Positions 36,001 through 46,456 of a DNA stretch of 64,000 nucleotides are shown piece after piece. The notes below the pieces were generated by a model. The model searched no databases and had not been told where the DNA came from. It was given only the letters and a program-made list of their open reading frames with translations. Within the stretch, counting starts at the first letter, position 1. Every line of letters starts with the position of its first letter. The position numbers and the translations under genes were made by a program. This stretch comes from Cladorhizidae sp. MBARI D1340-BT2 (Eukaryota; Porifera; Demospongiae; Poecilosclerida; Cladorhizidae), in contig JAQNBH010000002.1 in assembly GCA_028752905.1 (NCBI GenBank), positions 39,003,776 to 39,067,775 on the forward strand, read 5' to 3'.

Positions 36001-37916
36001 GTGTCCTGTATCACTAGGACACTGTACACTGGTGTCCTGTATCACTAGGACACTGTACACTGTTGTCGTATACCACTAGGACACTGTACACTATGGTGTC
36101 CTATATCACTAGGACATTGCATGCTATGTTGTCCAACATCACTAGGACACTCTGTAGTGTCCTATACAACTAGGACACACCGTCCTTATTATATCATATA
36201 TACTGCTACAGTGTTCGATACACTATTTCTATTGTTGCAATTATGTGAAGATTTGATTGAGGAGGAGTTCGTTCCTCAGTTCCTGTCCGAGTTAGTCACC
36301 CCTGAAGTGGACTTTATAACTGGTGCCTGGCCTCACTCCACAGGTGGTTGGTACCTGGCCTCACTCCACAGAGGCCTGATGCACATGTGTGCATCACCTG
36401 AGCACATGTGTGCATCACCTGAGCACATGTGTGCATCACCTGAGCACATGTGTGCATCAGTGATAATGCTTTGCCTCTCATAGTTGTCAAGGCACTGAAT
36501 TATAGGGAGAGTATATATAGTATAATGTGTGTGTAATGATGATGCAATATTGTCTTCTATATTTAGAACAGATAATGTGTGTGTAATGATGATGCAATAT
36601 TGTCTTCTATATTTAGAACAGACTGCGTGAAGCGGGTCTGAAGATGACGGCCAACATTAGCACAATGATTAAGGAATTCTTCCACAACCCACCATCACAT
36701 AAAGCCAACATCACCCTCTCATGGAACCCAAAGGTCGGGCCCTGAGGGAGTGGCCAGTAGCTATTGTGGTTGCTTACCTACCACCTATTAGCACTGCATG
36801 TGTGAGGTGTGTGTGTGTGTGTGCTCTCTTGGCTAGCTATAAGGTGTTATTCAACTTCACCTTATGTGGGTGTGGTTAAGTGCTTCTAGACGGCAACTGT
36901 TTGGCACTTAGACTAGCCTTGATGTCTGGCACAGACTAGCCTTGATGTCTGGCACGTAGACTAGCCTTGATGTCTGGCACGTAGACTAGCCTTGATGTCT
37001 GGCACAGACTAGCCTTGATGTCTGGCACTAATCTGTTTCTTGGTTACAGGAGTTGTTGGTAAGGATCATCACCCAGGCTAGCTTACGTGCTACACTATAA
37101 GCAGAATAAAGGCATGTCCACACTGCACAAATCATTGCGCAGTGACCTGGTCCACTCCATACAGGAGGTGGGGAGTCGAAACATTGCAATGAAGTAACTG
37201 GAACAGTGGTATATACCAGCTCCAGCTCTATGGTACCAGCTCTATGGCACCCTCCAAATGTAATTGTCTTGCATGATTAGAGCAAGGATGTGATGTCTTC
37301 TTCAAAGCAAACCTCTTGACTTGTCAGGAATGTAAGGAGACAAGATCGTACCCATGTAGACTACAACCTGTTAGAGACCCTTTCCCATTTGAGATCATAT
37401 TCAGCAATATAGTAGCGGTGCCAAAATGGTAAAGGGTTATGAATTGGTTGTGGTCTCCGTGGGTACGGTCTTGTTTCCTGCTTTGCTTGTGTGACCCTCA
37501 AAAAGTATCCACGTGCCACTGTGTCCCTCTGTCCCCACGTGCCACTGTGTCCCCCTGTTCCCATGTACCACTGTGTCCCCCTGCCCTGACGCACCACTGT
37601 GTCCCCCTGTGCTAGGGCTATGAAGTGCTACCTCTCAATGTTGTTGTTGCAGAAGGTTGACGACATGAGGTCCCTCTTTGTGCCCCAGCGTAAGCGAGCC
37701 AGCACTGAGCTGCAGGAACCAGCTAAGAGACAACACTCCCCCATCCACTTTGACACATCTACTGCCACGAAGAAGGATTTCATTACCATCTACTCCCCTC
37801 CGAAGGACCGGTTTAGTAAAAACCTTGGCATGGGCGGAGCCAGTTTTGACGAGTTTATGGGGAGTGGCAAGCGAGGGAGAGGAGGTGGAGCTCGTGGGAG
37901 GAAGGGTGTGTGGTGA
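21036..37916 (+). CDS. API5: API5 (apoptosis inhibitor 5), complete 12-exon gene
   Basis: API5 is a nuclear HEAT/ARM-repeat scaffold that restrains E2F1-dependent and Acinus-linked apoptosis. Exons: 21036-21110, 22524-22685, 24193-24298, 24599-24822, 25294-25434, 26207-26272, 26395-26480, 28774-28870, 34089-34249, 35494-35587, 36617-36733, 37653-37916. All junctions are GT-AG and phase-compatible, giving 530 codons (human protein about 524). Landmarks are the N-terminus VEALYKNYGVLADAK, then GEKKLAPGFITKFFRYFP, VRRLAIKSLTDICKGG, VLVDVTGEEFEMLLDVV, EEQPKLQFSIVECLLFALL, LQYFARGSQTY, ANITLSWNPK, and a basic, glycine/arginine-rich tail (GKRGRGGGARGRKGVW). The tail also contains the QRKRAS and AKRQ basic clusters, likely nuclear localisation. 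The start is the first ATG in frame before the conserved N-terminus. The introns are dominated by minisatellites, and the donor of intron 11 (AAG|GTCGGG) is weak. No frame breaks, so it is probably functional. Confidence 0.95.
21111..22523 (+). other. API5 intron 1, with possible MITE
   Basis: Contains a short run of GTGTGGGTGTGGTCTCCATT-type repeats (about 21510-21612). It also has a convergent pair of GGTAAAGGGTC-like motifs (21433-21443 and, reversed, about 21979-21988) that may bound a small non-autonomous element. Confidence 0.5.
22727..24087. repeat. Minisatellite in API5 intron 2, 31-bp unit, about 44 copies
   Basis: The unit contains CACTCTGATAGAGCACTGGT followed by TGATATAGGCC. The main variant is AGAGCAC/AGAACAC. 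The period of 31 gives three overlapping minus-strand artefact frames of about 390-470 codons. It fills nearly all of intron 2 (22686-24192). Confidence 0.97.
24310..24455. repeat. Short degenerate repeat in API5 intron 3
   Basis: About four units of a ~30-bp sequence with GCTAGCTAGTCTGGCCCCTC, in the 300-bp intron between exons 3 and 4. Confidence 0.8.
24823..25245. repeat. Higher-order repeat in API5 intron 4
   Basis: Units around TTAATTAATGCTGTGTTGTT followed by AAGAGGGT, either short (ending CACTCTCTTG) or long (with GGTTGGC...CACTCAC). They are arranged as a duplicated multi-unit block. The first unit starts at the exon 4 donor itself (AAG|GTTAATGCTGTG), so the array abuts the splice site. 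Confidence 0.85.
25436..25804. repeat. Minisatellite in API5 intron 5, 30-bp unit, about 12 copies
   Basis: The unit contains GGCATGATGGCTGCTCTCCA followed by CACACTAGCT. The array begins directly at the donor of exon 5 (AAG|GTGGCATGATGG), so the first repeat unit supplies the 5' splice site. Confidence 0.93.
26481..27555. repeat. Minisatellite in API5 intron 7, 55-bp unit, about 19 copies
   Basis: The unit contains GCTATACACACCACCACCAT, then CACCAGAGTCCTCCACACCT and CACCTTCTTGTTGTT. Shortened variants lack a CACCAT step. It starts at the exon 7 donor (GAG|GTGCTATACACACC). The frames open through it are artefacts. Confidence 0.95.
27556..28773 (+). other. Remainder of API5 intron 7
   Basis: 27600-28400 is non-repetitive with no recognisable domain. 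28470-28760 is a loose repeat around ACTGAGTTACATGTTGTGTC. Short frames on both strands have no recognised homology. Confidence 0.5.
28903..29060. repeat. Short repeat in API5 intron 8, ~28-bp unit, 6 copies
   Basis: Units around CTCAATGTTGGGAGCCCCTC with small changes, immediately before the 21-bp array. Confidence 0.85.
29100..33664. repeat. 4.5-kb minisatellite in API5 intron 8, 21-bp unit, about 217 copies
   Basis: The unit is ACTATAGCACCAGCACTCAT plus T, with common variants TAC (ACTACAGC) and rare CCAACAC. The array is almost free of length variants, so frames of 1563-1692 codons stay open on both strands. Near the right end, units gain an extra CACCAG step and TTGC variants, and the array decays. 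It lies inside the intron between exons 8 and 9 and is not expected to be translated. Confidence 0.97.
34330..35300. repeat. Minisatellite in API5 intron 9, ~32-bp unit, about 30 copies
   Basis: The unit contains GAGTCATTGTTGCATGTGTT followed by GTCATTGCTGTT. There are many length variants (GTTGCTGTTG, GTTGTTATTG), and a 54-bp sub-repeat with GAGGCACTGTTGCATG lies near the right end. Confidence 0.93.
35592..36190. repeat. Degenerate minisatellite in API5 intron 10, ~35-bp unit
   Basis: Units around TGGTGTCCTGTATCACTAGG and ACACTGTACACTA, with indels. The same sequence occurs once at 29070-29113 in intron 8, directly before the 21-bp array. Confidence 0.88.
36370..36460. repeat. Short repeat in API5 intron 10, 21-bp unit, 4 copies
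   Basis: Units of GCACATGTGTGCATCACCTG plus A. Confidence 0.85.
36522..36621 (+). repeat. 50-bp tandem duplication containing the API5 exon 11 acceptor
   Basis: Two copies of a 50-bp sequence starting ATAATGTGTGTGTAATGATG, each ending TATATTTAGAACAG. Each copy contains a 3' splice site (AG at 36565-36566 and 36615-36616). Only the second is followed by the API5 reading frame; exon inclusion from the first would meet TAA after two codons. Confidence 0.9.
36734..37652 (+). other. API5 intron 11 with inverted copy of the 25-bp minisatellite
   Basis: 36905-37030 holds about five units of CTAGCCTTGATGTCTGGCAC, the reverse complement of the 19884-20646 minisatellite. A GGTAAAGGGT motif lies at 37428-37437. 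37500-37610 has CCACTGTGTCCCCCTG-type repeats. No gene is seen. Confidence 0.75.
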
Positions 37917-38610
37917 GGTGCACAGCTGAGCACCACGTCTACTGCTATATTAGACACCATATACTGTATAGTGCAAGGCACACTGTAAACTATTACACTC
38001 TGTACATATAATAATACACTAAACTATATACTATATATATACACTTATACTATATATATACACTATTATTATACTATATATTACACTTATTATACTATAT
38101 ACATATATATATACACTACTGCTATAAATATATAACTATACACTAAATTATTACACTTATACTATATATACAATTATATACATATATATACACTACTATA
38201 TAATAATACACTAAACTATTATATTATATATTACACTTATACTATATATATATACACTAAACTATTATACTATAATATATAACATACATATATATACACT
38301 ACTACTATATCTAAACTATTATACTATATATTACATTTATACTATATATACATATATATACACTATTATTATACTATATATTATACTATATATACACTAC
38401 TACTATATATATACAATACTACTACATATCTAAACTATTATACTATATATTACACCTATACTATATATATATATACACTACTACTAATCACTATTATACA
38501 CTTATTATACTATATATTATTATCTATACATATATAATAATACACCAAACTATTATACTATATATTACACTATTATTATACATATAATAATGATACACTA
38601 TAAACTCCAC
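37917..38610. repeat. AT-rich repeat downstream of API5
   Basis: Irregular repeats of ACTATATATATACACTAC and TATTACACTTATACTATAT type. The API5 3' UTR must end in or before this tract, but no canonical AATAAA is clear. Confidence 0.85.
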
Positions 38611-39675
38611 TAACTTCCTGATGGACCAGATGGACCAAAGAGGTGTAGCTTTGAAATTTCCCATATTCAAACATGAAGTGCATGCAGGAGTGGTTAGCAC
38701 TGGTCATGTACCCAGCCATAAACATCTCCTTCAGACCTTCTCTCGTACTGCTTGCCAGTCGTGCAATGAGCAAATATATCATACTTACAGTCAACATGCA
38801 CACTCCAATAGTATTTTGATCCCTCTTCCCATAATATCCCGCCCCATGGTAAAAATATTTCGGTGCCGGAGCATGAAATATTAGACGCCCGTTGCAATAA
38901 TTGGACTGCCACACTTGAACTTATGCTTCAGTTAGTCTGCAGGTCGTGGAGATGCAGTGGCTCAGGACACAATGGTGGGCATCATTGATGGCTAGTCTGC
39001 ATGTCATGCGAAATGCAGTGGCTCAGGACACAATGGTGGGCATCATTGATGGCTAGTGTGCAGGTCCTTCAACTGCTTCTGTGCTTCTTACACCTGGTAA
39101 TGGTGTTGCGTGCTTATTGAGCTGCAATGGGCCCCCAATCCCCTGAGTGATGCATCAATCATGCTCAAGTATTACATGTCTATATATTTGTAGATGGGCA
39201 CATTTTGTCTGATCATGTGTTTTTTACTTATTACTTTAATTAATTGGAGCTTCTCTCTCGGGAAGTCTGAATTCTCACTACTGGAAGGTCATTAGCATTT
39301 TTAATCCAGCACAGACCAGCAGAGGTATATAGGAGGAATCTGAGCCCCCACTAGGGGGTTAGATAGAAAACTAATCGCTATTCTTGAGTTTACAGTCGTG
39401 TATAACTACTGCCTTACTGTGTTATTAGGTTGCTCCCTGCAATGCACGACAGAAAATTAATAAAATAATTAATCTAATTGCCCTGAACTCCACCTACACC
39501 AGCAAAATCACCATGGCAACATCTTGGGATAGATTTCAATCGTCACTCTTTGGCAAACGTCTCGACACTTTAGACTACTTTACCAAGTTTGGATTTTCCA
39601 GAGCTCTTTCTTCAGAAAGTGCTTGAGATTGTTACATTGTGTAAGTAAGTGCTTGTGCTGATTCTTATCATTGTA
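38611..39675. other. Spacer without recognisable gene
   Basis: Contains a ~65-bp direct duplication (around 38932-39060, with GATGCAGTGGCTCAGGACAC). A 112-codon minus-strand frame (38576-38914) has no recognisable domain. Confidence 0.5.
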
Positions 39676-39682
39676 ACAAGAC

Positions 39683-40930
39683 AAGGAACTCGCCAGCAAA
39701 GCCAATGATCACAACACATCAGACAAGGAACTCACCAGCACTGATCAAGACAAGGAACTGACCAGCACTGATCAAGACAAGGAACTGACCAGCAGTGATC
39801 AAGACAAGGAACTCACCAGCAGTGATCAAGACAAGGAACTCACCAGCACTGATCAAGACAAGGAACTCACCAGCAGTTATCAAGACAAGGAACTCACCAG
39901 CAGTTATCAAGACAAGGAACTCACCAGCAGTGATCAAGACAAGGAACTCACCAGCAAAGCCAATGATCACAACACATCAGACAAGGAACTCACCAGCAGT
40001 TATCAAGACAAGGAACTCACCAGCAGTTATCAAGACAAGGGACTCACCAGCAGTGATCAAGACAAGGAACTCACCAGCAGTGATCAAGCGAAGGAACTCA
40101 CCAGCAGTGATCAAGACAAGGAACTCACCAGCAGTGATCAAGACAAGGAACTCACCAGCAGTTATCAAGACAAGGAACTCACCAGCAGTTATCAAGACAA
40201 GGAACTCACCAGCAGTGATCAAGACAAGGGACTCACCAGCAGTGATCAAGACAAGGAACTCACCAGCAGTGATCAAGCGAAGGAACTCACCAGCAGTGAT
40301 CAAGACAAGGAACTCACCAGCAGTGATCAAGACAAGGAACTCACCAGCAGAAGACAAGGAACTCACCAGCAGTTATCAAGACAAGGAACTCACCAGCACT
40401 GATCAAGACAAGGAACTCACCAGCAGTTATCAAGACAAGGAACTCACCAGCAGTGATCAAGACAAGGAACTCACCAGCAAAGCCAATGATCACAACACAT
40501 CAGACAAGGAACTCACCAGCAGTTATCAAGACAAGGAACTCACCAGCAGTTATCAAGACAAGGAACTCACCAGCAGTTATCAAGACAAGGAACTCACCAG
40601 CAGTGATCAAGACAAGGGACTCACCAGCACTGATCAAGACAAGGAACTCACCAGCAGTTATCAAGACAAGGAACTCACCAGCAGTTATCAAGACAAGGAA
40701 CTCACCAGCAGTTATCAAGACAAGGAACTCACCAGCACTGATCAAGACAAGGAACTCGCCAGCAGTGATCAAGCGAAGAAACTCACCAGCAGTGATCAAG
40801 CGAAGAAACTCACCAGCAGTTATCAAGACAAGGAACTCACCAGCAGTTATCAAGACAAGGAACTCACCAGCAGTTATCAAGACAAGGAACTCACCAGCAC
40901 TTATCACAACACATCAGACAAGGAACTCAT
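39683..40930. repeat. Minisatellite, 27-bp unit, about 45 copies
   Basis: The unit contains GACAAGGAACTCACCAGCAG then TTATCAA or TGATCAA. Interspersed AAGCCAATGATCACAACACA segments (39696, 39956, 40478) mark higher-order duplication. Open frames on both strands are artefacts of a unit length divisible by three. Confidence 0.95.
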
Positions 40931-42267
40931 CAGCCACCTCAGTAGTTCCAAACTAATGAAGGCATTCCATATTGAGCACGGGCTAGCAAAAGCTTAGCAC
41001 CCCAGGCCAATGAGAGATACAACTAGAGGGTCATCAATGCACTGGCTAAGTCCAACCTTAAATCATGGGAAGAGAATATTGTACACAGTTGCCACACAGT
41101 CATCAGGTTAATGACGCACATGCACAGTTTTAGATGTTTTGTGGTAGTATATATTATCTTGCTTTGTCCAAGAAGTTGCACCAACTTGATGTTCTCCAAA
41201 ACCATTCATTTGCTTAACTAATGTCGAGTTCAACAGTGTCGTATGACAAGACGATAATAATATTAATAAAACAGATATACCTAAGTAAGGTGATAATATT
41301 TAGAGCGAGTTTTATTTTATAGGAAAACGATCACTAAACCTCAAATTATATCACCAAATAATAGTTTTATTTCTAATGCTAATCAAGTCCCAAAATAAGT
41401 TCAATTTTGCTTTAGAATTAGAATTCTTGATAGACTTTCAGTATATCATGTCCAACTCAACAAGTCTAGCAATGAAATACGTACTAGTGGTTGTTCTTAG
41501 AACTGGACTGTGAGGTGTGACCCAGTTAGGAAAAAAATCTTTATAGAACACTTCTTCTTAGAACCTCTGTTCCAAGAAAGGATGCCACTATACAAATATT
41601 TATAGAAGGATGCCACAATACAAATATTTATAGAAGGATGCCACTATACAAATATTTATAGAACATTGTTGCTCTATGGAAGGATGCCACAATATATTAT
41701 CAATTTTGGCTCTACAAATTATTAGAAGCATAATATTTTTAATAGGTAAAGGGTCTTTGAAAGTGTGCGGTTTCATTTCTCTTATGTTAATGAAGGCATT
41801 TTTGTCCATTCTACATGTGTAGTGATGTACTCTAACACATGCCCACCTATACACTCGTGGGCAAATTTAGTTTCATTACAGTTTGTTTAACTGTTGTTGT
41901 CATGTCGATGATCTCATTTTCTCCCCGCACTTACTCGAGTCAAATGATTACATCACAGCACATGCCCCCAAGGTAGTCCTTGCCTGGTACAATTGCAGTA
42001 AGGGGCCACAATTGGCATCGCGTAAATTTCAGGGCATTCCGCCATCCCGCGCAAAATTGCAGCGCATAACATTTTTAAACAATAAGAATTACTTTGTAAA
42101 CATCTGAAATAATGATTAATAATTTGTACAAATGGAGTCTCTTTGCCATACTTTCTCCTCCACACATAATATTCTCTAAGGTACCCTTCCAAGAGGGGCT
42201 AGCTGGTACCATGAAGCTTCATCTTCCTCTTGGTGTATCCTCGATGGATTGGGTGTATGCACCAGTG
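40931..42267. other. Spacer without recognisable gene; left end of a possible MITE-like element
   Basis: AT-rich with a small triple repeat of AAGGATGCCACTATACAAAT (41578-41660). A GGTAAAGGGT motif at 41745-41754 faces a reversed copy at 43081-43090. No coding domain recognised. Confidence 0.5.
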
Positions 42268-42840
42268 ACAGCACTCCACTCTTGTGGCAATACTTAACAG
42301 CCAAGCCTCCACTAACCCAGGCTTATAATGCATGGGCACCAGGAGGTTTCCTCAGAACTCCACTCTTGTGGCAATACTTAACAGCCAAGCCTCCACTAAC
42401 CCAGGCTTATAATGCATGGGCACCAGGAGGTTTCCTCAGAACTCCACTCTTGTGGCAATACTTAACAGACAAGCCTCCACTAACCCAGGCTTATAATGCA
42501 TGGGCACCAGGAGGTTTCCTCAGAACTCCACTCTTGTGGCAATACTTAACAGCCAAGCCTCCACTAACCCAGGCTTATAATGCATGGGCACCAGGAGGTT
42601 TCCTCAGAACTCCACTCTTGTGGCAATACTTAACAGACAAGCCTCCACTAACCCAGGCTTATAATGCATGGGCACCAGGAGGTTTCCTCAGAACTCCACT
42701 CTTGTGGCAATACTTAACAGACAAGCCTCCACTAACCCAGGCTTATAATGCATGGGCACCAGGAGGTTTCCTCAGAACTCCACTCTTGTGGCAATACTTA
42801 AGACTAGACCCAGGCTTATAATGCATGGACACCAGGAGGT
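42268..42840. repeat. Minisatellite, 84-bp unit, about 6.7 copies
   Basis: The unit contains AACTCCACTCTTGTGGCAAT, AACCCAGGCTTATAATGCAT and GGGCACCAGGAGGTTTCCTC. Copies are near-identical apart from ACAGCCAAG/ACAGACAAG, indicating recent expansion. Confidence 0.95.
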
Positions 42841-43457
42841 TTCCTCAGAAGCTTATTCTTAATTAACAGCCCAATTCAAGAAGTGATCAGTTAGTTTCTT
42901 CAGAAGTTTACTCCGACCTGTGTCAACAATATACAGACCTTTATAACAAAACAAGGTAGTTATTGTGCCTATCTCTATATGTGTAGGCACTTGCTGGAGT
43001 AGTCACCATGGCAACATAAAGTTCTACAACAAAAACAAGACAATTTTTTAATCGGATCTTACCACAGACATTTAAAGGAAACCCTTTACCTAATAACATT
43101 ATCCTGCTCTTCTAAATTTTCATGCAATGTGGTCTACACTGTAAGATCTCTAGTCATATACTCCTAATTTCATATACTCCTCATTTAAACAAAAAAACAC
43201 GTATACTATTGCACTATATACTAGTGCTATATACAATAATGCATGCACTAGATATATGCTCCACTATATTGCTTTACATTATATACTGCACTCTATAATG
43301 CATTACACTATATTGCTATACATTATATACTATAGACTCACACTAGAGATTATTAGTTATTGCATGGTCATATCTTGTGGGTATAAATTGTCCTTAAAAT
43401 GTCAAGTCATATAGTTATTAATGGAGTATATAGAGTGCTCTAGATGTCCTAGGTATT

Positions 43458-43496
<39 letters not shown>

Positions 43497-43570
43497 TATA
43501 TAGAGTGCTCTAGATGTCCTACAATTATTAATGGTATATATATATATATATATGTATAGAGTATATAGAG
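42841..43570. other. AT-rich spacer with dinucleotide tracts
   Basis: No gene seen. Contains (TA)n/(GA)n at about 43459-43495 and (TA)n at about 43536-43552. The GAGTATATAGAG sequence next to the hAT element is itself repeated. Confidence 0.6.
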
Positions 43571-46456
43571 CAATGTTTGCATTTTACCCGGGTAAAACCT
43601 ATTTAACCCAACCCAGTGGGTAAAGCCTGTGTTTTAGGTATTTTCCCCAGGTTTTAACCCTATTTTACCCAGGATTTTTACCCGGGTATTACCCAGTGAT
43701 ATAAACTTATTTGTAACCCAGTCTCACAGTCCTGTCCGAGAGCCACAAGTGTCTGGGTGGTGGTGCACCAGGGCTATTTAAAAGACAAGCAAATACCACA
43801 GGTCATCATTCACTGCTTACATTAGTGTACTGCTGAAATTCTGCTACTCAAAAGTCACTATGTTCAAGGTTGGACGGCCAAAGAATATTGCCAACAGGAA
43901 GACAATGCAGGAAGTGTTTCCATTTGTTATCAGCAAAAGTGGAGCGCCTCATCGCTCATCACAAAAGCTGTTCGGGTATCTCTCTTGTGACTATATACCC
44001 TACAAAAGAGACCTGCATGTGACTTATCAGATTGCCAGGATGAAATCAAGAGAAGCTGAACAACCATCATCCAGCCATGTAGTCTCCTCTCTTCCTCCCC
44101 CTGCAAAGAAGCAGCGACAGACTGTCTCAATGATCACCTTGTCACAACTACACCAGTACAAAAGCAAGACCTGGACCAGGCATGGGCTGATCTGTTGTAT
44201 GCCACCAACACACCCTTCAACTTTGCTCATCACCCATTATTCAAGAAAGTTTGCAACATGATGCGCCCAGGATATGTACCTCCAACAGCCAAGCACATCG
44301 GTGGCTCACTTCTTGATAATTCGCACAACCAACTTCAATCAAGGATGAGAGCAACAGCTACAGAACAAGCCCATCCAACAGGATGGCTGGACTAACATCA
44401 AGGATGACCCCATCATTGCCACTTCTCTCACTGCTGGTGGCATAGGCTACTTCCATGATGCTCATGACTGTCAGCTTTCCACTCTCTACTCAACTTCTTT
44501 AGCTTGAGTAGTGGGAACAACTGCGACGCCCTAATATAACTATTAACTTACTGTTACAATTACTACTAGAGCCAAAATCAGACTACCCTTCCTGGTAGCT
44601 GTTTCCCCCTGCCTAGCCCGAAACTAGTAGGGAATAGCGCCTTGCTATTGAATGGGTTAAAGTTTATTAAGAAACTGGAAAACTATCCAAGCCTCTTTAA
44701 CTACAATATAAACATAAACTTACAACAATACTCAGTTGTACTATAGTCAGTTTTTAAACTAAAACAATCCCGCGTCTCTAACAACAACAATCGCCGTTAG
44801 CTGATGACGTCACTGTTCGTCATCAGTGGATTCGCCACTCCGTAAATAAACCCGTAAGGGCACCGTCTCGTAGCCCTCCGCTGGCCTTCCGTTGCGAAGA
44901 TTCCCTTTGTGAGCTTTGTTGGCAACCACATGTCCTTTTGGAGAGCTTTCCTTTTGATAGCTTCTTTGTTGAGTATATCTTTGTGGCTTTGTTAATTGCT
45001 CATTACTGTTCTTATTCGTTTGTAGGTGCTGTGCTGTCTCATACTTGTCTAGTGCTGGGCACTCTGTAGTCAGGGTTGAGATCCCTGACAATGACCCCAT
45101 ATCCACTAAGAAAACAGCAGAAGTATGCAAAGATCTTCTTTTGGATTCTATCAAGACAGCAGAAAGCAAGTATGGATGTGAAGTACTGAACTGCTGTACA
45201 GACGAGAACAAAATGAAGAAAATGCATGAAGAAGTCCACAAAGAGCGTCCTGATGTCAACGTATGTGGCTGCATGAGCCACAGCCTGAACCTTCTTTGTC
45301 AAGACCTGTCCACTCCATGGGTCATGGAGCATGTCAAGTCCATCAACCATCACTTCAAACATGTCCACCGTTCCAATGGATGGTTGAGGGAGTCACCTGG
45401 CCATGTTAAACCCAAATTGCCTTGTCCTACACGCTGGAATAGTAATCTGGATTGTCTGAAATCAATTATGGCCAATTATTCCATCTACAAGAAAAAGCCA
45501 TAGACAATGCTGATGAGATGGATCCCATTATTGTTAGTAGTAAGATCAAGAATCTAGGTCTTGCTGCTGGAGATCTCCTTGAACAACTCAAACCTAAATG
45601 TCAAAGTGATAGCTGCATGATTGCTGATGCTACACATCACTACCTCTCCCTCCTTAAAGAGCCCAATCTGGAACCCCACCAGGATGCTAACTTTGCTGCA
45701 GTGGTTAAGGTTGGCCACCTTGCTGCCTACCTACTTCACCCTAAATATCATGGCCAGTTACTTAGTGATTGCTGAAGACAAAAAGCCAAGCATTCCTCAG
45801 CACAGCCATCTCTTTTGAGAAGCTCAGGAGGTCCCATTCCCTTCATCCTACTTTGAGCCTGGTGCCACTGAAACCCCACCTCTCACTTGGTGGAAAGGTA
45901 TAGACAAGAGGTGTGTCCTGCCCCTGGATTCATGCAACTTATGAAGCAACTCCACATTGCAGTTGCATCTTCCAGCTCCATAGAAAGTATATTTAGCTCC
46001 TATGGACTTATCCACAACAAACTCCGCAACCGCCTGGGAAATGAGAAAGCCCAGAAACTTGTCTTCTGCCACAGGCTCCTGCGAGGACCTCAGGAGATTG
46101 ACTATTAAATCTGTTTAACTTGCATATCAATTGGACTTTAATCCCACGAATCTTGTTTAAATATTTAAATAAATCATTAAATAAAAAAATATATACTCTA
46201 AATAAATGCTGAGTGAAACACAGCTCCTGTTTTTGTCTAGTTCTTTACAGTTGCCAATTATTGAATGTCTTACTTCCTGATTACAGAGTTAATTTATTAT
46301 AATATCTTTAGAGTTTATAATAAATCTATTGTGTCTATTATTTTATCCCGGGTTGTATCCATGTTTGTGTAAAACATGTTTGTGTAAAACCCAGGTAAAA
46401 GGTATTTAATCCAACCCGGGTTACACCCAAGCCCGGGGTAAAACCTGCGAACTCTG
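43571..46456 (+). mobile_element. hAT DNA transposon, degenerate, with recognisable terminal inverted repeats
   Basis: The left end CAATGTTTGCATTTTACCC and the right end, read inward, CAGAGTTCGCAGGTTTTACC, are related inverted termini of the hAT CA(G/A)xG type. Both are followed by CCGGGT-rich subterminal DNA. Flanks are AGTATATAGAG (left) and ATATATAGAGG (right), consistent with an 8-9 bp target duplication in low-complexity DNA. The internal coding sequence is on the plus strand (43860-46108). Confidence 0.85.
43860..46108 (+). pseudogene. hAT transposase, frame-broken
   Basis: Pieces occur in family order. A basic N-terminal region begins at 43860 (FKVGRPKNIANRKTMQEVF). A segment with FNFAHHPLFKKVCNMMRPGY and PPTAKHIGGSLLD lies in another frame. 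DPIIATSLTAGGIGYFHDAHD reads up to about 44470. The RNase H-like core at 45045-45503 has NCCTDENKMKKM, then NVCGCMSHSLNLLCQDLS and KLPCPTRWNSNLDCL. 45452-45775 carries CQSDSCMIADATHHYLSLL and LAAYLLHPKYHGQ. The C-terminal dimerisation segment at 45930-46108 has SSSIESIFSSYGLIHNKLRN and EKAQKLVFCHRLLRGP. At least three frame changes are present. About 540 bases at 44495-45027 have no transposase similarity and end in TTTGTAG|GTGCTG, so they may be an intron. Confidence 0.85.

Noticed and set aside
36121..36483. Plus-strand frame with CEDLIEEEFVPQFLSELV, considered as an extra API5 exon
   Set aside because: Exons 10 and 11 join in phase and match the API5 order without it; no clear acceptor/donor pair surrounds it.
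38576..38914. Minus-strand 112-codon frame
   Set aside because: No recognisable domain; overlaps an equally long plus-strand frame.
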